From positions 1,488,001 through 1,552,000 of the forward strand of contig NZ_CP037993.1 of the NCBI RefSeq assembly GCF_004367745.1: 64,000 nucleotides of DNA, written 5' to 3'. Shown here piece after piece: positions 34,824 through 43,958 of the stretch. This DNA comes from Herbaspirillum huttiense. GTDB taxonomy: Bacteria > Pseudomonadota > Gammaproteobacteria > Burkholderiales > Burkholderiaceae_D. A model generated the notes under the pieces. That model saw nothing but the letters and a program-made list of their open reading frames with translations, was not told where the DNA came from and did not search any database. Each line of letters begins with the position of its first letter. Position 1 is the stretch's first letter. Position numbers and translations under genes: made by a program.

Positions 34824-36416
34824 TCACTGCGAATTTCCTGCGGCTGCATCCGGTTTGATCGAAGGCGTTACCGGACGCGGCAGCTGGCAGTCTTCCACCC
34901 GGTCGCGGCCGCGTTCCTTGGCGCGATAGAGTGCGCGGTCGGCCCCCGCGAACAGATCTTCGATGCGCATCTCGGGCCGTGGCACGCAGCTCATCACGCC
35001 GGCGCTGATGGTGACCACGCCACCGGCATTGCCCTGATGCGGGATCGCCAGTGCGCGCACACCATCAAGCACCTTCTGGGCGATGCGATGAGCATTGTCG
35101 AGATCGGTGTCGGGCAGCAGCAGCGCAAATTCCTCGCCGCCGTAGCGCGCTGCCAGGTCGCCGTGCCGGCGCTGCATCCCGCGCAGGGTGCGGGCCACGT
35201 CCTGCAGGCAGTAGTCACCTTGAATATGGCCGTACAGGTCGTTGTATTTCTTGAAGTAATCGACATCGAACATCACCAGCGAGAGGGCGCTCTTGCTGCG
35301 GCTGGCATTGCGCATGGCCAGTTGCAGTTGTTCATCCAGGTAGCGCCGGTTGGGAATGCCGGTCATGCCATCCAGCATGGCCTGGGCCCGCAGGTTTTCG
35401 GTGAGCAGCTTGAGGGACAGGTTCTTCTTTTCGATCTCTTCTTCGGCGCGATCGCGCATGCGTACCACGCGCAGCAGGTAGGCCGTCAGCAGGCCGACCA
35501 GCAGCGCCGCCGAGACGATCACCAGCAATTGCGCACGCTGCGCTTCGCGCCAGTCGGCCAGCATTTCGTCATGGGCCAGAGCGGCCGTGACGAACAGCGG
35601 ATAGTCCGGCACCCGGGTGAAATAGTTCAGGCGCAGCACGCCATCCTGCGCCGACTGGATCACCGCCCAGCCCGACTGGCGCTGTTGCGCATGATCGCGA
35701 TAGAGCGGCAGGTCGGCCATGCTCTTGCCGAGAAACTCGCTGCCGTAGGGTCGGCGCAGCAGCATGCTGCCGTCGGTGCTGGCCAGCACCAGTGAGCCCT
35801 GCTTGCCGATGTTGAGTTCGTTGAACAGGCGCATGAAGTGGTCCAGGCTCACGCCCACGCGGATGACGCCGGCCGGCTTGCCCTGGCGCAGGCGCTGGCG
35901 CGTCACCGGAATGATCCAGCGGCCGGTGACGCTGCTGATGACCGGCGTGCCGATCTGCAGTCCGCCGCTCTTGTCCTCCGCACGGCGCTCTCCGCGCGCC
36001 ATGGCCATTGCCGGTTCCATGCCGGACAGGCCGGCCGGCTCCGCATGGGCGGGCCAGCGCTGCCGGGTGCGGCCCTGCTCGTCGATGACCAGCAGGCTGT
36101 CCAGTTCGGGAAAGAGCTGGCTCTGGCGCGTGAGCAGATCTTGCACCATGCCTTGCAGTTCAGCCGGGGAGAGGCTGCGGCTGCCTTCCAGTCCGGCGAT
36201 TTCCTGTATCAGCAGATCGGCCGCACGAAAGCTCAGGTTGACCTGGGTAGCCAGGCCGGTGGCGAGATTGAGGGTGGCGGTCTCGCCGCTCTTGATCGCT
36301 GCTTCGCGGCTGCTGAGGCTGCCGTTGAGCAAGGCATAACCAAACAGCGCGCTGCCCAGGATGGCCAGGACCAGCGAGGTGATCCTGACCTTGTTGTTGA
36401 GACGTTTGAGAGGCAT
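34824..36416 (-). CDS. Membrane-bound diguanylate cyclase with double-CACHE-like sensor
   Basis: 530 residues. A membrane helix lies at about 12-32, then a periplasmic sensor region (about 35-290) with dCACHE-like segments such as LDSLLVIDEQGRTRQRWPA and GVIRVGVSLDHFMRLF. A second helix is at about 300-320 (LLVIVSAALLVGLLTAYLLRVV), a short coiled coil to about 350, and a GGDEF domain (355-515) starting DGMTGIPNRRYLDEQL. The active-site loop is RYGGEEFALLLP, with an inhibitory RxxD site (RHGD) in the usual place, so it should make c-di-GMP and be feedback-controlled. It appears to be a single-gene unit. Confidence 0.92.
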   Translation of the reverse strand: MPLKRLNNKVRITSLVLAILGSALFGYALLNGSLSSREAAIKSGETATLNLATGLATQVNLSFRAADLLIQEIAGLEGSRSLSPAELQGMVQDLLTRQSQLFPELDSLLVIDEQGRTRQRWPAHAEPAGLSGMEPAMAMARGERRAEDKSGGLQIGTPVISSVTGRWIIPVTRQRLRQGKPAGVIRVGVSLDHFMRLFNELNIGKQGSLVLASTDGSMLLRRPYGSEFLGKSMADLPLYRDHAQQRQSGWAVIQSAQDGVLRLNYFTRVPDYPLFVTAALAHDEMLADWREAQRAQLLVIVSAALLVGLLTAYLLRVVRMRDRAEEEIEKKNLSLKLLTENLRAQAMLDGMTGIPNRRYLDEQLQLAMRNASRSKSALSLVMFDVDYFKKYNDLYGHIQGDYCLQDVARTLRGMQRRHGDLAARYGGEEFALLLPDTDLDNAHRIAQKVLDGVRALAIPHQGNAGGVVTISAGVMSCVPRPEMRIEDLFAGADRALYRAKERGRDRVEDCQLPRPVTPSIKPDAAAGNSQ

Positions 36417-36845
36417 GGCTTACTCCGGGGGATGTTGGGTGAACGTGTCAATCTGAAATCAAATTAATCAAATTCACCATTTGTATTTTAATGCAAATGC
36501 ATTTTGATTTCCTTTATTGCAATAGAAAGCCCCTTTTTAAAGGGCAGAATGTTGATGTGGATTAAGCCGCTTGTTGCTTTTCGTCAGGCATCGATCGGAT
36601 CGCGAATTCCTCTCATTTCCTTATGGAATGGCTATTTCCACATGGTAATGCTCACCATTTGTCACGCCTGGATGATTGATCCGGCAACTGTGGCGTGAAA
36701 ATGCGACGGAATTTCGGCGTTAAAAACATTTTCATCGAATACGTTAAATAAATCGTTTATATTTCTTGCAGTCGGCTGACAAATGTTGGCCCGGCACAGG
36801 GGTTTCTTGGGGTTGGCTCAGGTGTAAAAACGAAGAGGGGATGAA
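36417..36845. other. AT-rich intergenic region upstream of a chemoreceptor gene
   Basis: 429 bp between divergent genes, markedly richer in AT than the rest of the window. It has several short inverted repeats: CATTTG-N10-CAAATG around 36478-36499, CCCTTT-TT-AAAGGG around 36531-36544, and ATAAA-TCG-TTTAT at 36748-36760. These could be regulator or nucleoid-protein sites. No clear sigma-28 promoter for the chemoreceptor and no gene was recognised. Confidence 0.5.
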
Positions 36846-38573
36846 ATGAAAATCACGGATATCAAGATCAGCGTCCGGTTGGGCGCATGTTTCGCGGCAC
36901 TCATTGCGGTGATGTGCCTGATCGCGGGAGTGGGCGTCAAGAATTTGTGGTCGGTCAGCGATGCCACCTCGGAAATCGTCAATGACCGCTACGTCAAGGT
37001 CGCGCTCGGTGCGCAGATGAGCGACAAGATCAACACGGCCGCCCGCAGCCTGCGCAATGCCATCCTGGCGCGCAATCCGGAGGAGGCGAAGAAATACCTC
37101 GACCGGGTCGAGACCAACACCAAGGATGTCGGCGAGATGCTGGTACGGATGGAAAAACTCATCAACACCCCGCGCGGCAGGGAATTGATCGGCGCGCTCA
37201 ATCAGTCGCGCGACGAATACAGCAAGCACCGGGCCAAGGTCGTGGAATTGATCCAGCAGCAGAAAAAGGATGAGGCAACAGCTTATCTGTTCGATCAGAC
37301 CATCCCGGTGCAGGACAAGTATTTCGCCGCCCTCAAGAACTTGGCCGAGTTCCAGGTCAGCCTGATGGACAAGGCGGTGGAGCGCGCCAATGACGCATCC
37401 AGCAATGCGGTCAACATCATGCTGCTGCTGTCGGCGGCTGCCATCGTGCTCTCGGTGGTGTGTGCCTGGCTGATTACCCGTTCCATCACCCGTCCGCTCA
37501 ACCAGGCCGTGCAAGTGGCCACCGCCGTGGCGGCCGGTGACCTGACGGTGCAGATCGACAATTCCTCCAAGGATGAAACCGGCGCGCTGCTGGCGTCGCT
37601 CAAGGCCATGAACGACAACCTGCACCGCATCGTGACCGAAGTGCGCCAGGGCAGCGATACCATCAATACCGCTTCCGGCGAGATTGCCACCGGCAACCTG
37701 GATCTGTCCTCGCGCACCGAGCAGCAAGCCGGCGCGCTGGAAGAAACCGCTTCGGCGATGGAAGAGCTGACCTCCACCGTCAAGCAGAACGCCGACAACG
37801 CCCGCCAGGCCAACACCCTGGCCGAAACCGCCTCGCAGGTGGCAATCCAGGGTGGCAGCGTGGTCGGTGAAGTGGTGCAGACCATGAGCCAGATCAACGA
37901 TGCGTCGCGCAAGATCGTCGACATCATCAGCGTCATCGATGGCATCGCCTTCCAGACCAACATCCTGGCCTTGAATGCCGCCGTGGAAGCGGCCCGGGCC
38001 GGTGAGCAGGGGCGCGGTTTCGCGGTGGTGGCTTCTGAAGTGCGGACCCTGGCGCAGCGCAGTGCCGCCGCCGCCAAGGAAATCAAGACATTGATCGACG
38101 CCTCGGTGGAGCGCGTGGAAAACGGCAGCCGCCTGGTCGAACAGGCCGGCACCACCATGGATGAAGTGGTGGCCAGCGTCAAGCGCGTCACCGATGTGGT
38201 GGCCGAGATCACCGCCGCCAGCGGCGAACAGAGCGATGGCATCGAGCAGATCAACCAGGCCATCGTGCAGATGGATGAAGTGACCCAGCAGAATGCTGCG
38301 CTGGTGGAAGAGGCGGCCGCCGCTGCGCAATCGCTGCAGGAGCAGTCGGGCCGTCTGGTGGAAACGGTCAGCATCTTCAAGCTGAGCAACCATGAAACGC
38401 GTCGTCCGGTACCGGTGGCTGCTACCGCGGCACGCACCGTGGACGTCACGCCCCGTGCTGCAGCACTGCCGCGCAAGCCGGCAGCCAAGGCCAGCGCACC
38501 GGCCAAGGCTCTGCCGGTTGCGCAGCCAGCCCTCAAGCCGGCCGCTGCTGAAGGGGATTGGGAACAGTTCTGA
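36846..38573 (+). CDS. Methyl-accepting chemotaxis protein (four-helix-bundle sensor)
   Basis: 575 residues. The first membrane helix is at about 11-31, followed by a periplasmic four-helix-bundle domain (about 32-190, with [21 protein letters not shown]). The second helix (about 195-217) leads to a HAMP domain ([25 protein letters not shown]). The signalling tip [33 protein letters not shown] lies near residues 365-400, with [15 protein letters not shown] before it. It ends in an Ala/Pro/Lys-rich tail and WEQF, resembling the C-terminal CheR/CheB tethers of Tar-type receptors. It senses a small molecule and controls CheA. A strong terminator follows. Confidence 0.93.
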   Translation: MKITDIKISVRLGACFAALIAVMCLIAGVGVKNLWSVSDATSEIVNDRYVKVALGAQMSDKINTAARSLRNAILARNPEEAKKYLDRVETNTKDVGEMLVRMEKLINTPRGRELIGALNQSRDEYSKHRAKVVELIQQQKKDEATAYLFDQTIPVQDKYFAALKNLAEFQVSLMDKAVERANDASSNAVNIMLLLSAAAIVLSVVCAWLITRSITRPLNQAVQVATAVAAGDLTVQIDNSSKDETGALLASLKAMNDNLHRIVTEVRQGSDTINTASGEIATGNLDLSSRTEQQAGALEETASAMEELTSTVKQNADNARQANTLAETASQVAIQGGSVVGEVVQTMSQINDASRKIVDIISVIDGIAFQTNILALNAAVEAARAGEQGRGFAVVASEVRTLAQRSAAAAKEIKTLIDASVERVENGSRLVEQAGTTMDEVVASVKRVTDVVAEITAASGEQSDGIEQINQAIVQMDEVTQQNAALVEEAAAAAQSLQEQSGRLVETVSIFKLSNHETRRPVPVAATAARTVDVTPRAAALPRKPAAKASAPAKALPVAQPALKPAAAEGDWEQF

Positions 38574-38611
38574 AGGGCCAGCTCAATCCCGCAAGGGGAG
38601 GGTTTGGCGAG

Positions 38612-38641
38612 CAGCGCGTCCATTGGGCGCGCTGTTTTTTT
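38612..38641 (+). terminator. Rho-independent terminator of the first chemoreceptor gene
   Basis: A perfect 7-bp stem (CAGCGCG ... CGCGCTG, 38612-38634) with a 9-nt loop is followed by a run of seven T. It starts 39 bp after the stop codon. Confidence 0.88.
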
Positions 38642-38648
38642 GTATTGA

Positions 38649-38746
38649 TTCAAGCCTGCATTGAGGCCTGAATCCAAGCGTGAATGAAGGGCAGAACTGT
38701 GGCGTGAATTCGCACGTGGATTGAAGCGTGAATTCACGTGCGAATT
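38649..38746. repeat. Cluster of degenerate GTGAATT/CACGTG repeats with nested palindromes
   Basis: Variants of a core (A)AGCGTGAATT/GCGTGAATTC/CGTGGATTGAAG recur several times. Two 12-bp arms, AATTCGCACGTG (38707-38718) and CACGTGCGAATT (38735-38746), are perfect inverted copies 16 bp apart. A perfect 12-bp palindrome, CGTGAATTCACG (38727-38738), overlaps the second arm. The block lies between the chemoreceptor terminator and the 3' end of the MerR-like gene and contains no gene. Confidence 0.7.
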
Positions 38747-38811
38747 TTGCACCAGATCCTGTACAGAATTCTGTCCCCAATTCGGACCGGCCTCATCCCG
38801 GTCAACTGTGC

Positions 38812-39810
38812 TTACGTCAGCGAAATTCCCTTGAAGCGCGCCAGCTTTTGCAGTGCGTCTTCCAGCGGCAGGCGCGCGCGTCCGGCGGCAATGCGCAGTT
38901 CCCGATGCAGTTCGGCTTCCTCGGTCGTGTCGTCTTCGCACTGGCGGCTGTAGCGTTCGAATCCGGCCAGTGCCGTCAGCAGTTCGGCCAGATGGCGCGG
39001 ACATTCACACTGCATGCGATCGGACTGGTCCGACACCGACGCCAGGGCGCTCTCGCTGAAGCGCGGCTCCGGCACCCATTCGTCCTCGCCCGGCGTCTGC
39101 GCGGCCGCCGGTTCCATGCGTCGGATCATCTCGCACAGCCACTCCACATCGATCCCTTCCACCGCCTTGCGCACCACCCGATGCCCGGCTTCGCGCAGGC
39201 GCACCACCATCTCCGGCGAGCCGAAGCGATACAGGATCAGTACCGGTACCTGCACGCCGTCGCGGCGCAGCCCCTCCAGCCGCTGATCGAGATCGCTGTC
39301 GAGAACCGTGCTTTCCAGCAGCAGCAGGTCGCCCTCGAACTGCCTGAGGTCGAGTTCATCCAGGCTCTCGACAGCCATGATGACGCTCAGTTGCCGATGC
39401 GCCAGCGCCTGGCCGACCGCCTTGGTGGCAATCCAGGGGCCGACCAGGGCCAGCCGCGTGACCGGGCCGGCCTGCCGCTCGTGGCTGCCGCTGCCCTCGG
39501 CAGGCAGGCTCTGCGCCAGCGCCTGCAGGTCCTGCGGGGACAGCGTGGCCAGCTTGCCGATGCGATGGCCGGCATCCACCAGTGTCTTGATCCAGACCAG
39601 GCGTTGCATGTCTTCCTGCGAATACAGGCGCTGGCCGCCGCCGCTGTGCTGCGAGGAGGTAATGCCGTAACGATGTTCCCAGGCGCGCAGCGTCTCGACT
39701 GCCATGCCCAACTGGCGCGCCACCGCGCCGGGGCGCAGCAGCGGCAGGTCGGACAGCTCGGCTGTTTCTGCTGCAGGAGCCGGTGAAGAGGGGGCTTGTT
39801 GGTTCGTCAT
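38812..39810 (-). CDS. MerR-type regulator with a Rossmann-like C-terminal domain
   Basis: 332 residues. The MerR HTH is at about residues 25-95 (LRPGAVARQLGMAVETLRAWEHRYG, QRLYSQEDMQRLVWIKTLVDAG). The C-terminal part (about 118-235) alternates strand and helix (TRLALVGPWIATKAVG, LSVIMAVESLDELDL, VPVLILYRFGSPEMV) as in the cobalamin-binding domains of CarH/LitR-like MerR proteins, but I see no DxHxxG/ExxH cobalamin motif. It may therefore sense something else or act by protein contacts. It stands alone between two chemoreceptor genes, so a role in motility or surface behaviour is possible but unproven. Confidence 0.75.
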   Translation of the reverse strand: MTNQQAPSSPAPAAETAELSDLPLLRPGAVARQLGMAVETLRAWEHRYGITSSQHSGGGQRLYSQEDMQRLVWIKTLVDAGHRIGKLATLSPQDLQALAQSLPAEGSGSHERQAGPVTRLALVGPWIATKAVGQALAHRQLSVIMAVESLDELDLRQFEGDLLLLESTVLDSDLDQRLEGLRRDGVQVPVLILYRFGSPEMVVRLREAGHRVVRKAVEGIDVEWLCEMIRRMEPAAAQTPGEDEWVPEPRFSESALASVSDQSDRMQCECPRHLAELLTALAGFERYSRQCEDDTTEEAELHRELRIAAGRARLPLEDALQKLARFKGISLT

Positions 39811-40061
39811 TGTCGTATTTCCAATGAAAAATATTTTTGTAATGTACGGATATTTTTTAAATATATCTGTTCAGAGTCGTTGCAAAGCAAATTTGTTGCG
39901 CGCTGAAAAAGATTTTTACCGTTTGTTTTGGTGATTATCTTGAGTGTGTCACGCTTTTTCCTGAATGTGAAACATCGTGATCAACAACAAGAATCGGCCC
40001 GCCCCCGTGGACACGTGTCGATCCATTCGAGAAACCTTGCATCCCCCCGGAAAGAACCATC

Positions 40062-41795
40062 ATGAAGATATCGGACCTGAAAATCGGCACTCGCCTCTAT
40101 ATCGGCTTCGGATTGGTTTCCGCCATCCTGGTCATCCTGGTCAGTGTGGCCTATGCCAATTTTGCGCGGCTGGGTGCAGCCAATGACATGAACATCCATA
40201 GCTACCAGGCGCGGGCAGAAATGCAGGCGATGCTCGAAAGCCTGATCAATATGGAAACCGGCGCGCGCGGTTTCGCCTTGACCGGCAATGAGGCTTCGCT
40301 GGAGCCGATGCAGCAGGGCCTGGCCAGTTTCAAAACGCATCTGGACAAGGCCCGTCAGCTCACCGTGGACAACCCGACCCAACAACAGCGCTTGCAGCAA
40401 TTGGCCGAAGCCGAGCAGCGCTGGGTGAGCACCGCCATCGAGCCCACCGTCGCCCTGCGCCGTGCCGTGCGTGACGGCCGCGAGGACATGAGCAAGCTGG
40501 TGGCCCTCGTGCAGGCCGGCCGCGGCAAAGCCGAAATGGACAACATGCGCGCCATCTTTGCCGAGATGGACCGCATGGAAAGCAGTCTGCAACAAGAGCG
40601 CAGCGACCAGGCCGATGCACTGGAAGCGCTCACCGGCAAGACCCTCATCATCGGCGGCGTGGTCGCGGTGGTGCTGGCGCTGCTGCTGGCCTGGTGGCTG
40701 GCCAACAACATCACCCGTCCGCTGGCCGTGGCCGTGCGCCTGGCACGCCAGGTGGCAGGCGGTGACCTGACCGCCCGCATCGACGTGCGTTCCCGTGACG
40801 AAACCGGCGAGCTCCTCAGCGCACTGAAGGACATGAATGCCAGCCTGGTTACCATCGTCTCTGGTGTGCGCCGTGGTACCGACATGATCGCCACCGCCTC
40901 CTCGCAGATTGCCAGCGGCAACCTGGACCTGTCCTCGCGCACCGAACAACAGGCCAGCTCGCTGGAAGAGACCGCATCCTCGATGGAAGAACTGACCTCC
41001 ACCGTGCAGCAGAACAGCGCCAATGCACGCGAAGCCAACCGCATGGCGCAGGCCGCCTCCGACATCGCCAGCAGCGGTGGCGGCGTGGTCAGCCGCGTGG
41101 TGGAAACCATGGAAGAGATCAATGCCTCCTCGCGCAAGATCGTCGACATCATCAGCGTGATCGACGGTATCGCTTTCCAGACCAATATCCTGGCCTTGAA
41201 TGCCGCCGTGGAAGCGGCACGCGCCGGTGAGCAGGGTCGCGGCTTCGCCGTGGTCGCGACCGAAGTGCGCAGCCTGGCCCAGCGTTCGGCCGCCGCTGCC
41301 AAGGAAATCAAGGCGCTCATCAGCGACTCGGTGGCCAAGGTCGAATCGGGCAGCGTGCTGGTCAATGAAGCCGGTGACACCATGCGCGAGATCGTCGAGA
41401 GCGTGCAGCGCGTGACCGGCATGATCAACGAGATCAGCGCGGCCGGTGAAGAACAGCGTTCCGGCATCGAGCAGGTGAGCCAGGCGGTCGGCCAGATGGA
41501 TCAGGTCACGCAGCAGAATGCAGCCCTGGTCGAAGAAGCGGCCGCTGCCTCGCAATCGCTGCAGGAACAGGCGCAGGAACTGGCGCAGGCCGTCAGCGTG
41601 TTCCGCCTCGATGCACAGGCCGCCCAAGAGATGGCCATCGACGTAGCTGCCGCCGCAGTGACACCGGCACCGGCGGCCATCAAGAAGGCTCCGGCCACCA
41701 TCAAGCCGCGCATTGCACCGCGCGAGCCGCACCTGTCGGCACCGGTGCCCAGCCGCAGTCTGGCGGGCGCTTCCGACGAATGGGTTACTTTCTGA
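40062..41795 (+). CDS. Methyl-accepting chemotaxis protein with CHASE3 sensor
   Basis: 577 residues. The first helix is at about 12-32. The CHASE3 domain (about 40-185) has the family signature [22 protein letters not shown]. The second helix (about 193-213) is followed by HAMP ([22 protein letters not shown]). The signalling tip [33 protein letters not shown] is almost identical to that of the other receptor in this window, as expected for receptors sharing CheA/CheW. It ends in a proline- and alanine-rich tail with EWVTF. The EAL-domain gene follows after 13 bp, so the two are probably cotranscribed. Confidence 0.92.
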   Translation: MKISDLKIGTRLYIGFGLVSAILVILVSVAYANFARLGAANDMNIHSYQARAEMQAMLESLINMETGARGFALTGNEASLEPMQQGLASFKTHLDKARQLTVDNPTQQQRLQQLAEAEQRWVSTAIEPTVALRRAVRDGREDMSKLVALVQAGRGKAEMDNMRAIFAEMDRMESSLQQERSDQADALEALTGKTLIIGGVVAVVLALLLAWWLANNITRPLAVAVRLARQVAGGDLTARIDVRSRDETGELLSALKDMNASLVTIVSGVRRGTDMIATASSQIASGNLDLSSRTEQQASSLEETASSMEELTSTVQQNSANAREANRMAQAASDIASSGGGVVSRVVETMEEINASSRKIVDIISVIDGIAFQTNILALNAAVEAARAGEQGRGFAVVATEVRSLAQRSAAAAKEIKALISDSVAKVESGSVLVNEAGDTMREIVESVQRVTGMINEISAAGEEQRSGIEQVSQAVGQMDQVTQQNAALVEEAAAASQSLQEQAQELAQAVSVFRLDAQAAQEMAIDVAAAAVTPAPAAIKKAPATIKPRIAPREPHLSAPVPSRSLAGASDEWVTF

Positions 41796-41808
41796 TCGCC
41801 ACGCCACC

Positions 41809-43620
41809 ATGCACGCCGACCTCCTCCGATTGACCGCCCCCTTGTCGGGGCAAGCCGGGCAAGCCGAACGGGAGCGTGAGCGCCTGGCCGTGCTCGATAC
41901 CTACTGCGTGCTGGATACCCATCCCGATGTGCTGTGCGATCTGGTGACCGAACTGGCGGCCACGCTGTTCAACACCGAGATCGCACTGGTCTCGCTGGTC
42001 GCTGAGAACCGCCAGTGGTTCAAGTCGCGGCGCGGTCTGGAGGCACCCGGCACACCGCGCTCGCAGTCCTTCTGCAGCCACGTGATCGAGCAGGATCAGG
42101 TCATGGTGGTGCTGGATGCGACGCAGGACCTGCGCTTCGCCGACAACCCGTTGGTGACCGGTGAGCCCGGCATCCGCTTCTATGCCGGGGCCCCGCTGCA
42201 GGCCAGCGATGGCGTGCGGCTGGGGACGCTGTGCGTGATCGGCAAGTCGCCACGCGCCGCCTTCGGTGATGCTGATCGGACCAAGCTGACGCAACTGGCG
42301 GCCATCGTCATGGCGCGGCTGGAGATCCTGCGAGTGTCCAGCTATGTCGACAGCCTGACTTCCTTGCCCAATCGCAGCCGCCTGACCGCCGACCTGCACA
42401 GTCTCGCTGCGCTGGGGCAGGACGGCGAGGGCCTGTCGGGCAAGTTGACGGCGGTGGCGGTCGACATCTGTGATCGCGTGTACCTGCGCGACATGATCAA
42501 GGCGCTGGGCTGGGATTACGTGGAAGGTTTCCTGATCCAGGCCAAGGAACAACTGCGCCAGTCGCTGGGTGAGGTGGCGCTCTACCGCATCGGCACCACC
42601 ACCTTTGCTTACCTCGAGCGGCGCGACATCTGGCAGCAACAGGTGGAGCAGATCGAACGTGCCTTCGCCGGTACCGTCGAGTACCAGGGCATTCCACATC
42701 GACTGGAAATTTCCGTGGGCATCGTGCCGCTGGGCCAGTGCGATGACATCGAGGAACTGGTGCCCTCGCTGCTGACGGCAGCTGATATGGCGCGTGATTG
42801 CGGCAGCCTGCAATGCCGCTATGAGCAGCCACTGGGGCAACAGCAGAAGCATTCGTTCGAGCTGCTGTCGGCCATTCCCGGCGCGCTGCTCGCGGGCGAC
42901 CAGCTGTGGCTGGAATACCAGCCCAAGATCGCGCTGGCCTCGGGCCATTGCGTCGGGGTGGAGGCGCTGCTGCGCTGGCGTCATCCGGTGCATGGGGTGA
43001 TCTCGCCGGCCCTCTTCATTCCGCTGGCCGAGAAGACCGCACTGATTCGGCAGGTGACCCTGTGGGTGCTGCAACATGGCATTGAGCAGGCGGCCGCGTG
43101 GGCGCGCCGTGGCCGCGCCGTTCCAGTGGCCATCAACGTATCGGCCCGCGACTTCGACAATGATGATCTGGTGCAGACACTGGCGATCCAGTTGCGGCGG
43201 CATCGCATTCCGGCCGGGCTGATCGAGATCGAGTTCACCGAAAGCGCGATGAGCAAGAACCCCGAGGCGCTCTACGGGCGGATCCAGGAAATCAAGCGCC
43301 TGGGCGTGAAGGTGGCCATCGATGATTTCGGGGCCGGCTTCAGCAACCTGAGCTATCTCAAGAACATTCCGGCGGACTACCTCAAAATCGACCAGTCCTT
43401 CATTCGCAACATGGAAAGCAATTACTCGGACCAGCAGATCGTGCCTTCGATGATTCACCTCGGGCAGAAGCTGGGCTTTGCCGTCGTAGCCGAAGGCGTG
43501 GAAACCGAGAAGTGCCGCCGCATCCTGCATCACCTCGGGTGCGAATACGGGCAGGGCTACGGCATCGCCCGCCCGATGGCGGCCGCCGATACCTGGGACT
43601 GGATCGCGGCGCGCGATTGA
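41809..43620 (+). CDS. GAF / degenerate GGDEF / EAL c-di-GMP phosphodiesterase
   Basis: 603 residues from the ATG at 41809. A GAF domain lies at about 25-175 (LVTELAATLFNTEIALVSLVAENRQ, SQSFCSHVI, GIRFYAGAPL). The GGDEF-like domain (about 180-345) has lost its active-site motif (YRIGTTTFAYLE in its place). The EAL domain (about 360-600) looks intact: VEALLRWRHP, EFTESAMSKN, VAIDDFGAGFSNLSYL, DYLKIDQSFI and VVAEGVETEK. It should hydrolyse c-di-GMP under GAF control. It has no membrane helix and is encoded directly behind a chemoreceptor, suggesting linked control of motility. Confidence 0.9.
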   Translation: MHADLLRLTAPLSGQAGQAERERERLAVLDTYCVLDTHPDVLCDLVTELAATLFNTEIALVSLVAENRQWFKSRRGLEAPGTPRSQSFCSHVIEQDQVMVVLDATQDLRFADNPLVTGEPGIRFYAGAPLQASDGVRLGTLCVIGKSPRAAFGDADRTKLTQLAAIVMARLEILRVSSYVDSLTSLPNRSRLTADLHSLAALGQDGEGLSGKLTAVAVDICDRVYLRDMIKALGWDYVEGFLIQAKEQLRQSLGEVALYRIGTTTFAYLERRDIWQQQVEQIERAFAGTVEYQGIPHRLEISVGIVPLGQCDDIEELVPSLLTAADMARDCGSLQCRYEQPLGQQQKHSFELLSAIPGALLAGDQLWLEYQPKIALASGHCVGVEALLRWRHPVHGVISPALFIPLAEKTALIRQVTLWVLQHGIEQAAAWARRGRAVPVAINVSARDFDNDDLVQTLAIQLRRHRIPAGLIEIEFTESAMSKNPEALYGRIQEIKRLGVKVAIDDFGAGFSNLSYLKNIPADYLKIDQSFIRNMESNYSDQQIVPSMIHLGQKLGFAVVAEGVETEKCRRILHHLGCEYGQGYGIARPMAAADTWDWIAARD

Positions 43621-43693
43621 GCCGCTCCCATCAACGCTGCCGGCGGCGCATGCCCAAAAAGGAGGGGGCTTGCGGTGAGGATTGGTGAGGCGT

Positions 43694-43721
43694 ATATTTC
43701 CAGATAGAAATATAAATCTGG
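43694..43721 (+). promoter_or_regulatory. Two mutually exclusive small hairpins before a lipoprotein gene
   Basis: ATATTTC (43694-43700) pairs with GAAATAT (43707-43713). Alternatively CCAGAT (43700-43705) pairs with ATCTGG (43716-43721), which includes the start of the CTGGAGAC ribosome binding site. Only one can form at a time. This is AT-rich sequence, so it could equally be promoter DNA. Confidence 0.3.
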
Positions 43722-43730
43722 AGACTTTAC

Positions 43731-43958
43731 GTGACAATCCGACCGGTCCCCCTCCCGTTCGCATGGTTCGCCGTTCTCGTCTTGGCCGTGGTGCTGCCCC
43801 TGATGCTGGGCGCGTGCAGCCGTTCGCCAAAGGAGCAACTGGCGTTCCAGCACGCGGAAGAGCAATACCAGATCAACCAGCGCAATGCCGAGCTCGCGCG
43901 CAGCCGGCCCGAGGGGGACTCCTCGCGGGACGATGAACGGAGCCGGGAGCGCGATTAA
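43731..43958 (+). CDS. Small predicted lipoprotein
   Basis: 75 residues starting at GTG 43731 with CTGGAGAC 6 bp upstream. A hydrophobic signal ends in the lipobox LGAC (about residues 26-29), so the mature part of about 47 residues is lipid-anchored. It is strongly charged (QHAEEQYQINQRNAELARSR, then Asp/Glu/Arg-rich). No known function. It sits between the EAL gene and the convergent hybrid kinase gene, which it overlaps by 4 bp at the stop codons. Confidence 0.65.
   Translation: MTIRPVPLPFAWFAVLVLAVVLPLMLGACSRSPKEQLAFQHAEEQYQINQRNAELARSRPEGDSSRDDERSRERD

Noticed and set aside
36504..36698. 64-codon plus-strand frame in the AT-rich gap before the chemoreceptor gene
   Set aside because: No ribosome binding site, no family features, and it lies over inverted repeats that look regulatory.
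36700..36845. Sigma-28 (FliA) promoter for the first chemoreceptor
   Set aside because: No sequence close to the TAAA-N15-GCCGATAA pattern was found.
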